DNA of 64,000 nt. It comes from Terrisporobacter petrolearius. Its GTDB lineage: Bacteria > Bacillota > Clostridia > Peptostreptococcales > Peptostreptococcaceae. Below the pieces are notes generated by a model, which worked only from the letters and a program-made list of their open reading frames with translations, was not told the DNA's origin and ran no database searches. Shown piece by piece: positions 41,431 to 49,690 of this stretch; within the stretch, counting starts at the first letter, position 1; every line of letters begins with the position of its first letter. The translations under genes and the position numbers were made by a program. Location of the stretch: contig NZ_JAHZMO010000012.1 in assembly GCF_020748185.1 (NCBI RefSeq), positions 1 to 64,000 of the forward strand. Reading direction: 5' to 3'.

Positions 41431-42717
41431 ATGGAAAAAATAGTTAATGAATTATTAAAAGAAGAATTATGTTATGAAAAATTAGAAAATGGTTTAGATG
41501 TTTATTTTATGCCTAAAAAAGGGTTTACTAAAAAATATGCTGTTCTTGCAACTAATTATGGTTCAAATGATTTAGAATTTATTCCTATAAATGAAAAAAA
41601 TAAAATGATTGTAAATGCTGGAATTGCCCATTTCTTAGAGCATAAAATGTTTGAGCAACCAGATGGAGGAAATGCATTTGATAAGTTTTCAAAATATGGA
41701 GCAAATGCCAACGCGTTTACTAATTTTACTATGACAGCTTATTTATTCTCAGCTACAGAATATTTTTATGAATGTTTAGAGCACTTAATAGATTATGTCC
41801 AAACACCTTATTTTACAGATGAAAATGTGGAAAAAGAAAAGGGAATAATTGAACAAGAAATAAAAATGTACAATGATGATCCAGAGTGGAACGTATTTTT
41901 TAATGCATTAAAAGCTATGTATGTAGATCATCCAACTAGAATAGATATTGCAGGTACTGTGGACAGTATATATAAGATAACTAAAGAAGAATTATATAAA
42001 TGCTATAATACATTCTACAATCCAGGAAATATGATTTTATTTGTTGTAGGCGATTTGGATAAAGAAGAAGTATTTGAACATGTAAAAAAAGCTAATCATA
42101 AAGATATACAAAAACTTCAAGAAGAGATTGTGAGATTTTATCCACAAGAACCTAAGGAAGTTAAGAAAAAAGAGATTGTTGCCAAATTTCCTATATCTAT
42201 GCCAATGTTTTCAATTTGCTTTAAAGATGACAAAGTAGGAATGAAAGGTGAAGAATTACTAAGATATGAGGTAATGACAGATATCATTACAGATATGTTA
42301 TTCAAAAAAGGTAGTATTATATATGAAGATTTATACATGCAAGGCCTTATAACGCCAAACTTTGGTGCGGGGTTCTCTTCACAAGTAGATTATGCATATA
42401 CATCTATAGGAGGAGAATCAAAAGATCCTCATAAAGTAAAAGAAGTTATAATGTCTTATATTGAAAAATTTAAATTAGAAGGTTTAGACAAAGAAGGCTT
42501 TGAAAGAACAAAGAAAAAAAATATAGGTAACTTTATTAAATATTTTGACTCAGTTACTTTTATTGCTAATAATTTTATAACTTACAAATTTAAAGGTATA
42601 AACTTACTTGATTATGTTGAAGTAATGAAGGAAGTCACATTTGAAGAGGTAAGTGAAAGACTAAATAATCATTTTAAAGAAGAAAATTGTGTTATATCTA
42701 TTGCAGAGCCTAGATAA
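41431..42717 (+). CDS. yfmH: M16-family zinc peptidase YfmH-like (catalytic partner)
   Basis: 428-aa M16 peptidase with an intact zinc site: HFLEHKMFE (HxxEH) near residue 69 and the distal Glu in EKGIIEQEIKMYNDDPEW near 139-150. The N-terminal catalytic and C-terminal non-catalytic halves both have normal length. It presumably works with the preceding non-catalytic subunit and is assigned to EF-P 5-aminopentanol modification by homology to the Bacillus pair; a general processing protease is the alternative. The ribosome site ATGGAGG overlaps the end of yfmF, so the genes are translationally coupled. Confidence 0.88.
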   Translation: MEKIVNELLKEELCYEKLENGLDVYFMPKKGFTKKYAVLATNYGSNDLEFIPINEKNKMIVNAGIAHFLEHKMFEQPDGGNAFDKFSKYGANANAFTNFTMTAYLFSATEYFYECLEHLIDYVQTPYFTDENVEKEKGIIEQEIKMYNDDPEWNVFFNALKAMYVDHPTRIDIAGTVDSIYKITKEELYKCYNTFYNPGNMILFVVGDLDKEEVFEHVKKANHKDIQKLQEEIVRFYPQEPKEVKKKEIVAKFPISMPMFSICFKDDKVGMKGEELLRYEVMTDIITDMLFKKGSIIYEDLYMQGLITPNFGAGFSSQVDYAYTSIGGESKDPHKVKEVIMSYIEKFKLEGLDKEGFERTKKKNIGNFIKYFDSVTFIANNFITYKFKGINLLDYVEVMKEVTFEEVSERLNNHFKEENCVISIAEPR

Positions 42718-42797
42718 TGCTTATATAAAAATAAAAATGCAATAAAATAAAGGATAGTTAGTTGATTTTGATTAAAGAAATAATTTTAGTTAAAATT

Positions 42798-42818
42798 AAG
42801 GATAATTATCCTTTTTTC
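42798..42818 (+). terminator. Terminator after yfmH
   Basis: AAGGAT-AATT-ATCCTT followed by TTTTT. Short but well formed. Confidence 0.7.
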
Positions 42819-42936
42819 ATTGTAAAATATTTATTAATTAATTATAATTAAGGCATTCTGTTTTTTTATTATTAAGAAACTGATATAATAAAAAATGAAA
42901 AGGATAATTGTTTAGGGTAGAAGGAGGCTATGTTTT

Positions 42937-43719
42937 ATGATTGATATACATTGCCACATTTTGCCTGAAGTAGATGATGGTTCTAGAAGCTTAAATGAGT
43001 CTATAGAAATGGCTTTAATAGCTAGAGAACAAGGTATAAAAAAAATTGTTAATACATCACATTATCATCCAGATTTCAGGTACAAAAAAGGCGAAGAACT
43101 ATTAAAAGAGCTAAAAGATTTTAATAATGTTTTAAGAGAAAATATGATAGATATTGAAGTGTTAATTGGGAATGAAATTTACTATACTAATGATTTAATA
43201 AAACAAATTGATGAATTAGATTTTTATACTTTAAATAATAGTAGATACATACTTATCGAACTTCCTCCTACAAATTTTCCAAATGACTTATGCAATATAG
43301 TATATGAATTAAAAGAAAAAAACTACATACCAGTTTTTGCACATGTGGAAAGATATAGAGAAGTTCAAGAAAATCCTGAGTTAATATATGAGGTTATTGA
43401 AGCTGGAGCTATAATACAAATAAACTCTCATAGTATTTTAGGCAAAAGTGGAAAAGAATTACAAAGGACTTGTAATACACTAATAAGCCGAAATATGGTT
43501 CATATTGTAGGAACAGATGCTCATCGTAGCAAAAGAAGAACACCAATATTTTTAGATGCATACAAATACGTGTGTGAAAAATATTCAAAAGAAATGGCAG
43601 ATAATTTATTTATTAAAAATAATAATGCAATAATAAATAATGAAGATTTATATTTGTCAAAACCTTATAAAGAAGAAGTAAAGAAAAAAGGATTTTTTAA
43701 AAGACTATTTAAATTATAA
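42937..43719 (+). CDS. CpsB/CapC-type PHP-domain tyrosine phosphatase
   Basis: 260-aa metal-dependent phosphatase of the PHP superfamily, similar to Bacillus YwqE and pneumococcal CpsB, which dephosphorylate bacterial tyrosine kinases controlling polysaccharide export. Metal-binding residues: MIDIHCHILPEVDDGS at the N-terminus, TSHYHPDFR near 39, the NEIYY region near 75, FAHVERYRE near 127 and GTDAHRSKRR near 191. No cognate BY-kinase or capsule gene is nearby; the gene lies between the M16 pair and lgt. The C-terminal tail is basic (KEEVKKKGFFKRLFKL). GGAGG lies 9 nt before the ATG. Confidence 0.88.
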   Translation: MIDIHCHILPEVDDGSRSLNESIEMALIAREQGIKKIVNTSHYHPDFRYKKGEELLKELKDFNNVLRENMIDIEVLIGNEIYYTNDLIKQIDELDFYTLNNSRYILIELPPTNFPNDLCNIVYELKEKNYIPVFAHVERYREVQENPELIYEVIEAGAIIQINSHSILGKSGKELQRTCNTLISRNMVHIVGTDAHRSKRRTPIFLDAYKYVCEKYSKEMADNLFIKNNNAIINNEDLYLSKPYKEEVKKKGFFKRLFKL

Positions 43720-43730
43720 GAGGTGAAATA

Positions 43731-44459
43731 ATGGATAGAGTGGCATTCACAATATTTGGTTTAGATGTAATGTGGTATGGGGTATTAATGGCAATAGCTA
43801 TGATAATATGTGTATTTATAGCGCTAAAGGAAGGAAAAAGAGTAAACATAAGTGAAGATGATTTGCTAAACTTAGCCATAATAGCAATACCTTGTGGTTT
43901 AATTGGTGCTAGACTTTATTATGTTGCTTTTAATTGGTCTTGGTATTCTAATAACTTATCTGAAATATTAAATTTCAGAGGTGGAGGGATGGCCATACAT
44001 GGAGCTTTAATTGGTGGTATATTAGCTGGATTCATATATACTAAAATTAAAAAAATTAATTTCTTTAAGATGGCTGATACTGTAATGATTGGTATACCTT
44101 TAGGGCAAGCTATAGGAAGATGGGGGAACTTTATAAATGGAGAAGCACATGGAGAACCAACGTCTTTACCTTGGGGAATAATTGTTGATGGCATTAGAGT
44201 TCATCCTACGTTTTTATATGAATCTATCTGGGATTTAGGTATATTCATATTTTTGTGGTGCTTTAGAAAGAAGAAAAAATATGAGGGTCAATTAGCTATA
44301 TTCTATTTAATTTTATATTCATTAGGAAGATTTTTTATAGAAGGACTTAGAACAGATTCACTTATGATTGGTCCGCTTAGAATGGCTCAAGTAATAAGTT
44401 TAGGAACGATTATAGTTTGTGTTATTTTACATAAAATATTATCAAAGAAGAAAAAATAG
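43731..44459 (+). CDS. lgt: Prolipoprotein diacylglyceryl transferase
   Basis: Integral membrane enzyme that moves diacylglyceryl from phosphatidylglycerol to the lipobox cysteine of preprolipoproteins. 242 aa, about seven helices. Signatures: the WYGVLMA segment near 14, GLIGARLYYV near 56, RGGGMAIHGALIGGILAG near 82 (catalytic-region His), and the Lgt signature GRWGNFINGEAHGEPT near 132 with HPTFLYES near 158. It starts 11 bp after the phosphatase gene, with an AGAGGTG ribosome site overlapping that stop, so the two are co-transcribed. Two predicted membrane-exposed proteins in this window (48547, 37467) are possible clients. Confidence 0.96.
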   Translation: MDRVAFTIFGLDVMWYGVLMAIAMIICVFIALKEGKRVNISEDDLLNLAIIAIPCGLIGARLYYVAFNWSWYSNNLSEILNFRGGGMAIHGALIGGILAGFIYTKIKKINFFKMADTVMIGIPLGQAIGRWGNFINGEAHGEPTSLPWGIIVDGIRVHPTFLYESIWDLGIFIFLWCFRKKKKYEGQLAIFYLILYSLGRFFIEGLRTDSLMIGPLRMAQVISLGTIIVCVILHKILSKKKK

Positions 44460-44492
44460 AGGCTAACTAGTAACTCTTAAGGAGAAGAAAAA

Positions 44493-45431
44493 ATGGAATT
44501 TAATCATGTATCAGTACTACTAGATGAATGTATTGAAAATTTAGACATAAAAGAAGATGGAGTTTATGTGGACTGTACCATGGGTGGAGCAGGTCATTCA
44601 AAAGAAATAGTAAAGAGATTATCTGATAAAGGTTTATTTATTGGGTTTGATCAAGATAAAAATGCCATAGCAACGGCAAAAGAAAGACTATCTGAGTATT
44701 CAGATAGAGTGAAGTTTGTACACAGTAATTTTGAAAATATTAAATCAGAATTAGAAAAAATAGGTGTTTATAAAATAGATGGAGTACTTGCTGACTTAGG
44801 CGTATCTTCTCATCAACTTGATGAGGCTGATAGAGGTTTTTCTTATATGCATGATGCACCACTAGATATGAGAATGGACGTTAGAAAAGATTTTTCTGCT
44901 TATGATGTGGTAAACACTTATAGTGAAGAACAATTAGCTAAGATAATCAGAGATTATGGCGAGGATAATTGGGCCAAGAGAATTGCTAAATTTATAGTGG
45001 AAGAAAGAGAAGCAAATGGCCCAATAGAAAAAACAGGTGAGCTTGTTGATGTTATCAAAAAAGCAATACCTAAAAAAGCTAGAATAGATGGACCACATCC
45101 AGCAAAGAGAACTTTCCAAGCTATAAGAATTGAAGTAAATAACGAACTTGGTGTAATAAACAAAATGATTGAAGATGCTGTTTCTATAATGAATAAAGGA
45201 GGAAGGGTTTGTATAATTACCTTCCATTCATTAGAAGATAGGATAGTAAAAAATGAATTTAAAGATTTAGCTTTAAGTTGTGTCTGTCCACCAGAGCTTC
45301 CAATTTGTCAATGTGATAAAAAGTCAGAAGTTAAGATTATAACAAGAAAACCAATAATTCCTAGTGATGAAGAAATTGAAAGAAATCCAAGGTCGAGAAG
45401 TGCAAAACTTAGAGTAGCCCAAAAAAAATAA
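44493..45431 (+). CDS. rsmH: 16S rRNA (cytosine-1402 N4)-methyltransferase
   Basis: SAM-dependent methyltransferase (MraW) that modifies C1402 in the ribosomal P site. 312 aa. Visible are [13 protein letters not shown] at 5-17, [12 protein letters not shown] near 25 (SAM loop), GFDQDKNAI near 49, [15 protein letters not shown] near 94, DAPLDMRMD near 117, the [15 protein letters not shown] block near 202 and [12 protein letters not shown] near 238. It is normally the second gene of the dcw cluster after mraZ. Here no mraZ precedes it and lgt does. The next cluster gene (ftsL) is 3.9 kb further on. AAGGAG lies 8 nt before the ATG. Confidence 0.97.
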   Translation: MEFNHVSVLLDECIENLDIKEDGVYVDCTMGGAGHSKEIVKRLSDKGLFIGFDQDKNAIATAKERLSEYSDRVKFVHSNFENIKSELEKIGVYKIDGVLADLGVSSHQLDEADRGFSYMHDAPLDMRMDVRKDFSAYDVVNTYSEEQLAKIIRDYGEDNWAKRIAKFIVEEREANGPIEKTGELVDVIKKAIPKKARIDGPHPAKRTFQAIRIEVNNELGVINKMIEDAVSIMNKGGRVCIITFHSLEDRIVKNEFKDLALSCVCPPELPICQCDKKSEVKIITRKPIIPSDEEIERNPRSRSAKLRVAQKK

Positions 45432-45438
45432 TTTTCTT

Positions 45439-45467
45439 GTTGCATATGAATAAAAACATATATACAA
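45439..45467 (+). promoter_or_regulatory. Promoter of the SAM-I/metY unit
   Basis: TTGCAT (45439-45444), 17-bp spacer, TACAAT (45462-45467), about 28 bp before the riboswitch P1 stem. Confidence 0.6.
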
Positions 45468-45493
45468 TTAACTTATTAAATTAATAATAAAAA

Positions 45494-45596
45494 ATCTTAT
45501 CAAGAGCGATGGAGGGAATAGGCCCGAAGAAGTCCAGCAACCTATATTAGATAGGTGCTAAATCCTACTTATGGAAACATAAGAAAGATAAGAGAG
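45494..45596 (+). ncRNA. SAM-I riboswitch (S-box)
   Basis: P1 pairs CTTATC (45496-45501) with GATAAG (45587-45592). The core reads CAAGAGCGATGGAGGGA, then GGCCCGAAGAAGTCCAGCAACC, here split by normal stems, then AGGTGCTAAATCC and TGGAAACA. All conserved S-box segments are present. S-adenosylmethionine binding should favour the terminator at 45612-45647 and shut off metY. Confidence 0.97.
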
Positions 45597-45611
45597 AAAT
45601 CTTAGATTATT

Positions 45612-45647
45612 AAGGTTCTTTTATCTTCAAGATAAAAGAACCTTTTT
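45612..45647 (+). terminator. SAM-I riboswitch terminator
   Basis: Stem AAGGTTCTTTTATCTT / AAGATAAAAGAACCTT followed by TTTTTAT, positioned between the aptamer and metY. Confidence 0.93.
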
Positions 45648-45728
45648 TATTTGATAAGATACAATTTGTAAGGTTTTTTATATATTGTTTAATATTATTT
45701 ATATTAAATAACAAGGGGGATATAAACA

Positions 45729-47006
45729 ATGAGTGAAAGAAAGTTAGGTTTTTCCACACTACAAATTCATGGAGGACAACAAGTGGATTCTACAACAGGA
45801 GCTAGAGCAGTTCCAATTTATCAAACAACTTCTTATTGCTTTCAAAGTGTGGAACATGGAGCAGATTTATTTGCACTAAAAACAAAAGGACATATTTATT
45901 CAAGGATATCAAATCCAACTGTGGCAGTATTTGAGGAGAGAATGGCTTTACTTGAGGGGGGAGTAGGCGCTGTAGCCTTTGCTTCTGGAATGGGAGCTAT
46001 TAATGCTGCTATATTAAATATACTTCAAGCTGGTGATGAAATAGTTGCTGCACCAACAATATATGGTGGAACATTTAATTTATTAGCGAATATGCTACCT
46101 AAATTAGGTATTAAAACTCGTTTTGTAAATCCTGATGATCCAGAAAGTTTTAAAGGTGCAATAAATGATAAAACAAGATTAGTTTATGCAGAAACTATAG
46201 GCAACCCAGGTATAAATATTATTGATATAGAAAAAATTGCACAAATATCTCATGAGGCCAAAATTCCATTTATGTTAGATAATACTTTTGGAACACCTTA
46301 CTTAATAAACGTATTTGATTATGGAGTTGATATTGTTGTTCATTCAGCTACAAAATTTATTGGGGGACATGGGACGACTTTAGGTGGAGTAGTTGTTGAT
46401 AGTGGGAATTTTGATTGGATAAAAAGTGGGAAATTCCCATGTTTAACAGAACCAGATTTATCTTATAATGCTAAAGATTGTGGAAAAGTAGCTTATACTA
46501 CAAAGCTTCTGGCTCAATATTTAAGAGATACAGGAGCTTGTCTAAGTGCACAAAGTGCATTCCAATTATTATTGGGGCTGGAAACTTTATCCTTAAGAGT
46601 TGAAAAACATGTGGAAAATACTAAGAAAATCACAGAATTTTTAAATGATCATCCTCAAGTAGCATGGGTAAACTATCCAGGTTTAAAAGAAAATAAATAT
46701 TATGATTTAGGTCAAAAGTATTTACCAAAAGGGCCAGGATCTATATTTACTTTTGGAATAAAAGGAGGACTAGATGCAGGCATTAAGTTTATAGAATCTC
46801 TTCAAATTTTTTCTCATCTTGCTAATGTAGCAGATGCCAAATCACTTGTAATTCATCCAGCTAGTACAACTCATGCTCAATTAAATGAAGAAGAACAAAA
46901 ACTTGCGGGAGTTACGCCAGATATGATAAGAGTTTCTGTAGGAATTGAAGATATAGATGACTTAATTTGGGATTTAAATCAAGCTTTAGAAAAAGCATCA
47001 AAATAG
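45729..47006 (+). CDS. metY: O-acetylhomoserine aminocarboxypropyltransferase (sulfhydrylase)
   Basis: PLP enzyme that makes homocysteine from O-acetylhomoserine and sulfide, 425 aa, Cys/Met metabolism gamma-family. Signatures: [20 protein letters not shown] near 10, [10 protein letters not shown] near 31, [20 protein letters not shown] near 54, [15 protein letters not shown] near 75 and the PLP-lysine segment [17 protein letters not shown] near 203. The long form with the ~50-residue insertion ([19 protein letters not shown]) is typical of MetY rather than MetB/MetC. It is controlled by SAM through the upstream riboswitch. It pairs metabolically with metA at 34734, whose residue pattern predicts acetyl-CoA use. 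GGGGGA lies 7-9 nt before the ATG. Confidence 0.97.
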   Translation: MSERKLGFSTLQIHGGQQVDSTTGARAVPIYQTTSYCFQSVEHGADLFALKTKGHIYSRISNPTVAVFEERMALLEGGVGAVAFASGMGAINAAILNILQAGDEIVAAPTIYGGTFNLLANMLPKLGIKTRFVNPDDPESFKGAINDKTRLVYAETIGNPGINIIDIEKIAQISHEAKIPFMLDNTFGTPYLINVFDYGVDIVVHSATKFIGGHGTTLGGVVVDSGNFDWIKSGKFPCLTEPDLSYNAKDCGKVAYTTKLLAQYLRDTGACLSAQSAFQLLLGLETLSLRVEKHVENTKKITEFLNDHPQVAWVNYPGLKENKYYDLGQKYLPKGPGSIFTFGIKGGLDAGIKFIESLQIFSHLANVADAKSLVIHPASTTHAQLNEEEQKLAGVTPDMIRVSVGIEDIDDLIWDLNQALEKASK

Positions 47007-47012
47007 AAAAAT

Positions 47013-47050
47013 AAAAAAGAAAGATGACCAACATCATCTTTCTTTTTTAT
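47013..47050 (+). terminator. Terminator after metY
   Basis: AAAAGAAAGATGA / TCATCTTTCTTTT with a short loop, followed by TTTT. Confidence 0.9.
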
Positions 47051-47134
47051 AATGTAAAATCATTATTTTCAACTTCTGAATATAAATTAAATATCTGTTA
47101 TAATTATTGATGAATGTCATAAGGGGGGACTTAC

Positions 47135-48487
47135 ATGGAAATTACTCAAAAAACACGGGAATATTTATTCTCAGATAAAAATTTATATAAACTTATTTTT
47201 CCCTTGATAATAGAGCAATTTTTACTAGTAACTGTAGGGTTAGTAGATTCAATAATGATAGCCAGTATAGGGGAAGCTGCAGTATCGGCAGTATCTTTAG
47301 TGGATAGTATAAATATCCTTATAATAAATATATTTACAGCTCTTGCTACAGGAGGTGCAGTTGTAGCAGGCCAATATTTAGGACAGAAAAATGAAGACAA
47401 TGCATGCAAGAGTGCTGATCAACTCATTCTTTTTCTTTTTTTAAGCTCTATAACTACAATGGTAATCGGGTATTTATGCAAGTATTTTATTCTTAATATA
47501 GTATTTGGAAATATAGAACAAGATGTTATGAACTACTCTAATACTTATTTGACTATAGTATTTATGTCAATTCCTTTCATAGCAATATACAATGGTGGGG
47601 CAGCTTTATTTCGAACTATGGGAAATTCAAAAATCACAATGAAAATATCAATTATGATGAATTTGATAAACTTAATAGGGAACTATTTTCTAATTTATGT
47701 TTTTAAAATGGGAATTGCGGGTGCAGCCATACCTACAGTGTTTTCTAGGGCTGTATCAGCTGTAGTAATTTTTATATTAATAAAAAATGATAATTTGCAA
47801 ATTCATTTATCAAAAAAAATGTGTATGAAATTTGATAGAATATTAATTAGAAAAATACTTCATATTGGTATTCCAAATGGTTTGGAAAATGGAATGTTTC
47901 AACTTGGAAAAATTATTGTATTAAATTTAATTGCAACTTTTGGAACAGCAGCTATTGCAGCAAATGCTGTGGCAAATGCTGTTGGACTTTTTCAGATAAT
48001 ACCTGGTATGGCAATTAGCCAAGCTACTCTTTCTGTAACATCTCAATGTATAGGTGCAGGAGATTACAATCAAACAAAACATTATACAAAAAAATTAGTT
48101 AAGATAAGCACTTTATGCATATCCTTAGCTGTAATGCTTACATTTATAAGCATGCCATTAATTCTAAATGCATATAATTTATCTGATTATACAGCAACAA
48201 TTTCAAAAGATATTATTTTATATCATGGAATAATATCAATTATAATATGGACAATTTCTTTTGTTCTTCCAAATACTCTTCGTGCAGCAAATGATGTTAA
48301 ATTCTGTATGACAGTATCTATTTTATCCATGTGGATTTTTAGAATTGGCTTTAGTTATGTATTGGGAAGATATATGAATATGGGAGTTTTTGGTGTATGG
48401 GTAGCCATGAGTATAGATTGGATATTTAGAGTGGTGTGCTTTATTACTAGATATAAGGGAAACAAGTGGAAATTACATGAAATATAA
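47135..48487 (+). CDS. MATE-family multidrug/toxin efflux protein
   Basis: Twelve-helix cation-coupled exporter of the MATE family, 450 aa, NorM/DinF-like branch. Visible are FPLIIEQFLLVTVGLVDSIM near 19 (family's first helix with the VD motif), the GGAVVAGQYLGQKN segment near 70, the second-half GIPNGLENGMFQLGKI near 245 and AIAANAVANAVG near 270. Substrates cannot be assigned. It follows metY after a terminator and has its own GGGGGGA ribosome site and terminator. It therefore seems an independent gene inserted in the rsmH-ftsL interval. Confidence 0.92.
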   Translation: MEITQKTREYLFSDKNLYKLIFPLIIEQFLLVTVGLVDSIMIASIGEAAVSAVSLVDSINILIINIFTALATGGAVVAGQYLGQKNEDNACKSADQLILFLFLSSITTMVIGYLCKYFILNIVFGNIEQDVMNYSNTYLTIVFMSIPFIAIYNGGAALFRTMGNSKITMKISIMMNLINLIGNYFLIYVFKMGIAGAAIPTVFSRAVSAVVIFILIKNDNLQIHLSKKMCMKFDRILIRKILHIGIPNGLENGMFQLGKIIVLNLIATFGTAAIAANAVANAVGLFQIIPGMAISQATLSVTSQCIGAGDYNQTKHYTKKLVKISTLCISLAVMLTFISMPLILNAYNLSDYTATISKDIILYHGIISIIIWTISFVLPNTLRAANDVKFCMTVSILSMWIFRIGFSYVLGRYMNMGVFGVWVAMSIDWIFRVVCFITRYKGNKWKLHEI

Positions 48488-48514
48488 AAAGCTCATTATA
48501 TAATGAGCTTTTTT
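48486..48514 (+). terminator. Terminator after the MATE gene
   Basis: AAAAAGCTCATTA / TAATGAGCTTTTTT, compact perfect stem. Confidence 0.9.
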
Positions 48515-48546
48515 AGATAATAGAAATTCATAATTAATCACTTTCA

Positions 48547-48981
48547 TTATAAAAGATATACCGAATTAAATGGAATTTCTTTATTATTTATTTTTAGCAT
48601 TATTGTATCGAAAAATATATTCTTATCTCTTGATGAAGTTGAACCTTTTTCTTTTATAACATACAGTTTTCTTGTTTCTTCTGAAGAGGAAGTAGTATTA
48701 CAATTTATTATAAGCATTTTATCTTCAAGGTGTAATCCTACATCAATATATTCATTTTCGACACCTTTAAAAAATATATAACTATTATTTTTTGTTGTTA
48801 TCTGATAAACGCCCTCCTCTAAATTACTGCCATATATTACATCTAATATTTCTTTATTATTCAATGAATTTATATCTACAGAAGGCAAAGAAATAGGGAT
48901 GTCTTCATTTGAATTTTTATTACAACCATAAAAAATAATAGCAGTTGATATTAGTATTATCAATAATAATATCTTTTTCAT
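48547..48981 (-). CDS. Putative lipoprotein, 144 aa
   Basis: N-terminal signal (MKKILLLIILISTAIIFYGC) with a lipobox-like FYGC at Cys20, followed by a low-complexity linker (NKNSNEDIPISLPSVDI) and a small, probably beta-rich domain. I recognise no family. It would be secreted and lipid-anchored by Lgt, whose gene lies 4 kb upstream. It is on the strand opposite to all dcw genes. GGGAGG lies 7 nt before the ATG on the minus strand. An inverted repeat lies 70 bp upstream of its start (49051-49082). Confidence 0.75.
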   Translation of the reverse strand: MKKILLLIILISTAIIFYGCNKNSNEDIPISLPSVDINSLNNKEILDVIYGSNLEEGVYQITTKNNSYIFFKGVENEYIDVGLHLEDKMLIINCNTTSSSEETRKLYVIKEKGSTSSRDKNIFFDTIMLKINNKEIPFNSVYLL

Positions 48982-49050
48982 ATATTCCTCCCTTTATTAA
49001 AGCATAAAAAAATTTATTTATATATTTCTTATCTTATAATTCTTTAACCT

Positions 49051-49082
49051 GTTCTTAGAATTTTTATATGAAAACTAAGAAC
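49051..49082. repeat. Perfect 8-bp inverted repeat upstream of the lipoprotein gene
   Basis: GTTCTTAG (49051-49058) and CTAAGAAC (49075-49082), 16 bp apart, in the 346-bp gap between the lipoprotein and ftsL. It could be an operator or a leader hairpin. Otherwise the gap is AT-rich, with one more hairpin at 49223-49254. Confidence 0.5.
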
Positions 49083-49222
49083 TTAATTCTTCTCAGGCTT
49101 TAATTAATTTAAGTATAGATTAATTTATTAAAAATATAAAGGAAATGAACATATTTAATTCTATTTAATACTTCAAAAAAATAAAAGAAAGTATAAATTT
49201 TTTGAAAAAATGTTCTACATAT

Positions 49223-49254
49223 AAAAATTCATAATATTTTATGTATGAATTTTT
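49223..49254. terminator. Terminator-like hairpin before ftsL
   Basis: AAAAATTCATA / TATGAATTTTT with a 10-nt loop, about 75 bp before the ftsL start. A-rich on one side and T-rich on the other, so it could act in either direction. Confidence 0.5.
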
Positions 49255-49327
49255 GTATAAGTCATTAAAGGAAGGCAGACACAAAAAAACTAAATATGTA
49301 TATACAACACAAGGCGGAGGTGATTTT

Positions 49328-49675
49328 TTGAATAAAAAGGAAAGAGTAAAGAACATAAATGAATATAAAAAGAGAAAAAAGAATAGATATAGAAAGAGAA
49401 AAATAAAAAGAGTAGCTAAGCCTATTTTGTTTGCATTTCCTGTAGTGTCAATAATCATCATAAACTTATGTGGTAATGCTATTGTATCGAATTACAAGTA
49501 TGAAATTAATACATTGAAAAAACAATTAAGAAAAGAAGAGATAGCTTTAGATGGATTAAAAATGGATAAATTAGAGAATTCTAGCATTACTAATATAGAA
49601 GAAAATGCAAAAGAAAAGTTAAAAATGGATTACCCTAATGAAAGTCAAATGAGATATATTGACTTAAAGGATTAG
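49328..49675 (+). CDS. ftsL: FtsL-like septum protein
   Basis: Small bitopic division protein, 115 aa. A highly basic cytosolic N-terminus (KKRKKNRYRKRKIKR) precedes one membrane helix (residues about 38-58, PILFAFPVVSIIIINLCG). An extracytoplasmic coiled coil follows (YEINTLKKQLRKEEIALDGL). Position between rsmH and the bPBP gene and the topology identify it as FtsL; sequence similarity alone is weak, as usual for this protein. An upstream open frame exists, but GGAGGTGA 6 nt before the TTG at 49328 sets the start. It ends 15 bp before spoVD, so the genes are linked. Confidence 0.8.
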   Translation: MNKKERVKNINEYKKRKKNRYRKRKIKRVAKPILFAFPVVSIIIINLCGNAIVSNYKYEINTLKKQLRKEEIALDGLKMDKLENSSITNIEENAKEKLKMDYPNESQMRYIDLKD

Positions 49676-49690
49676 AAAGGGAGGTTGTTA

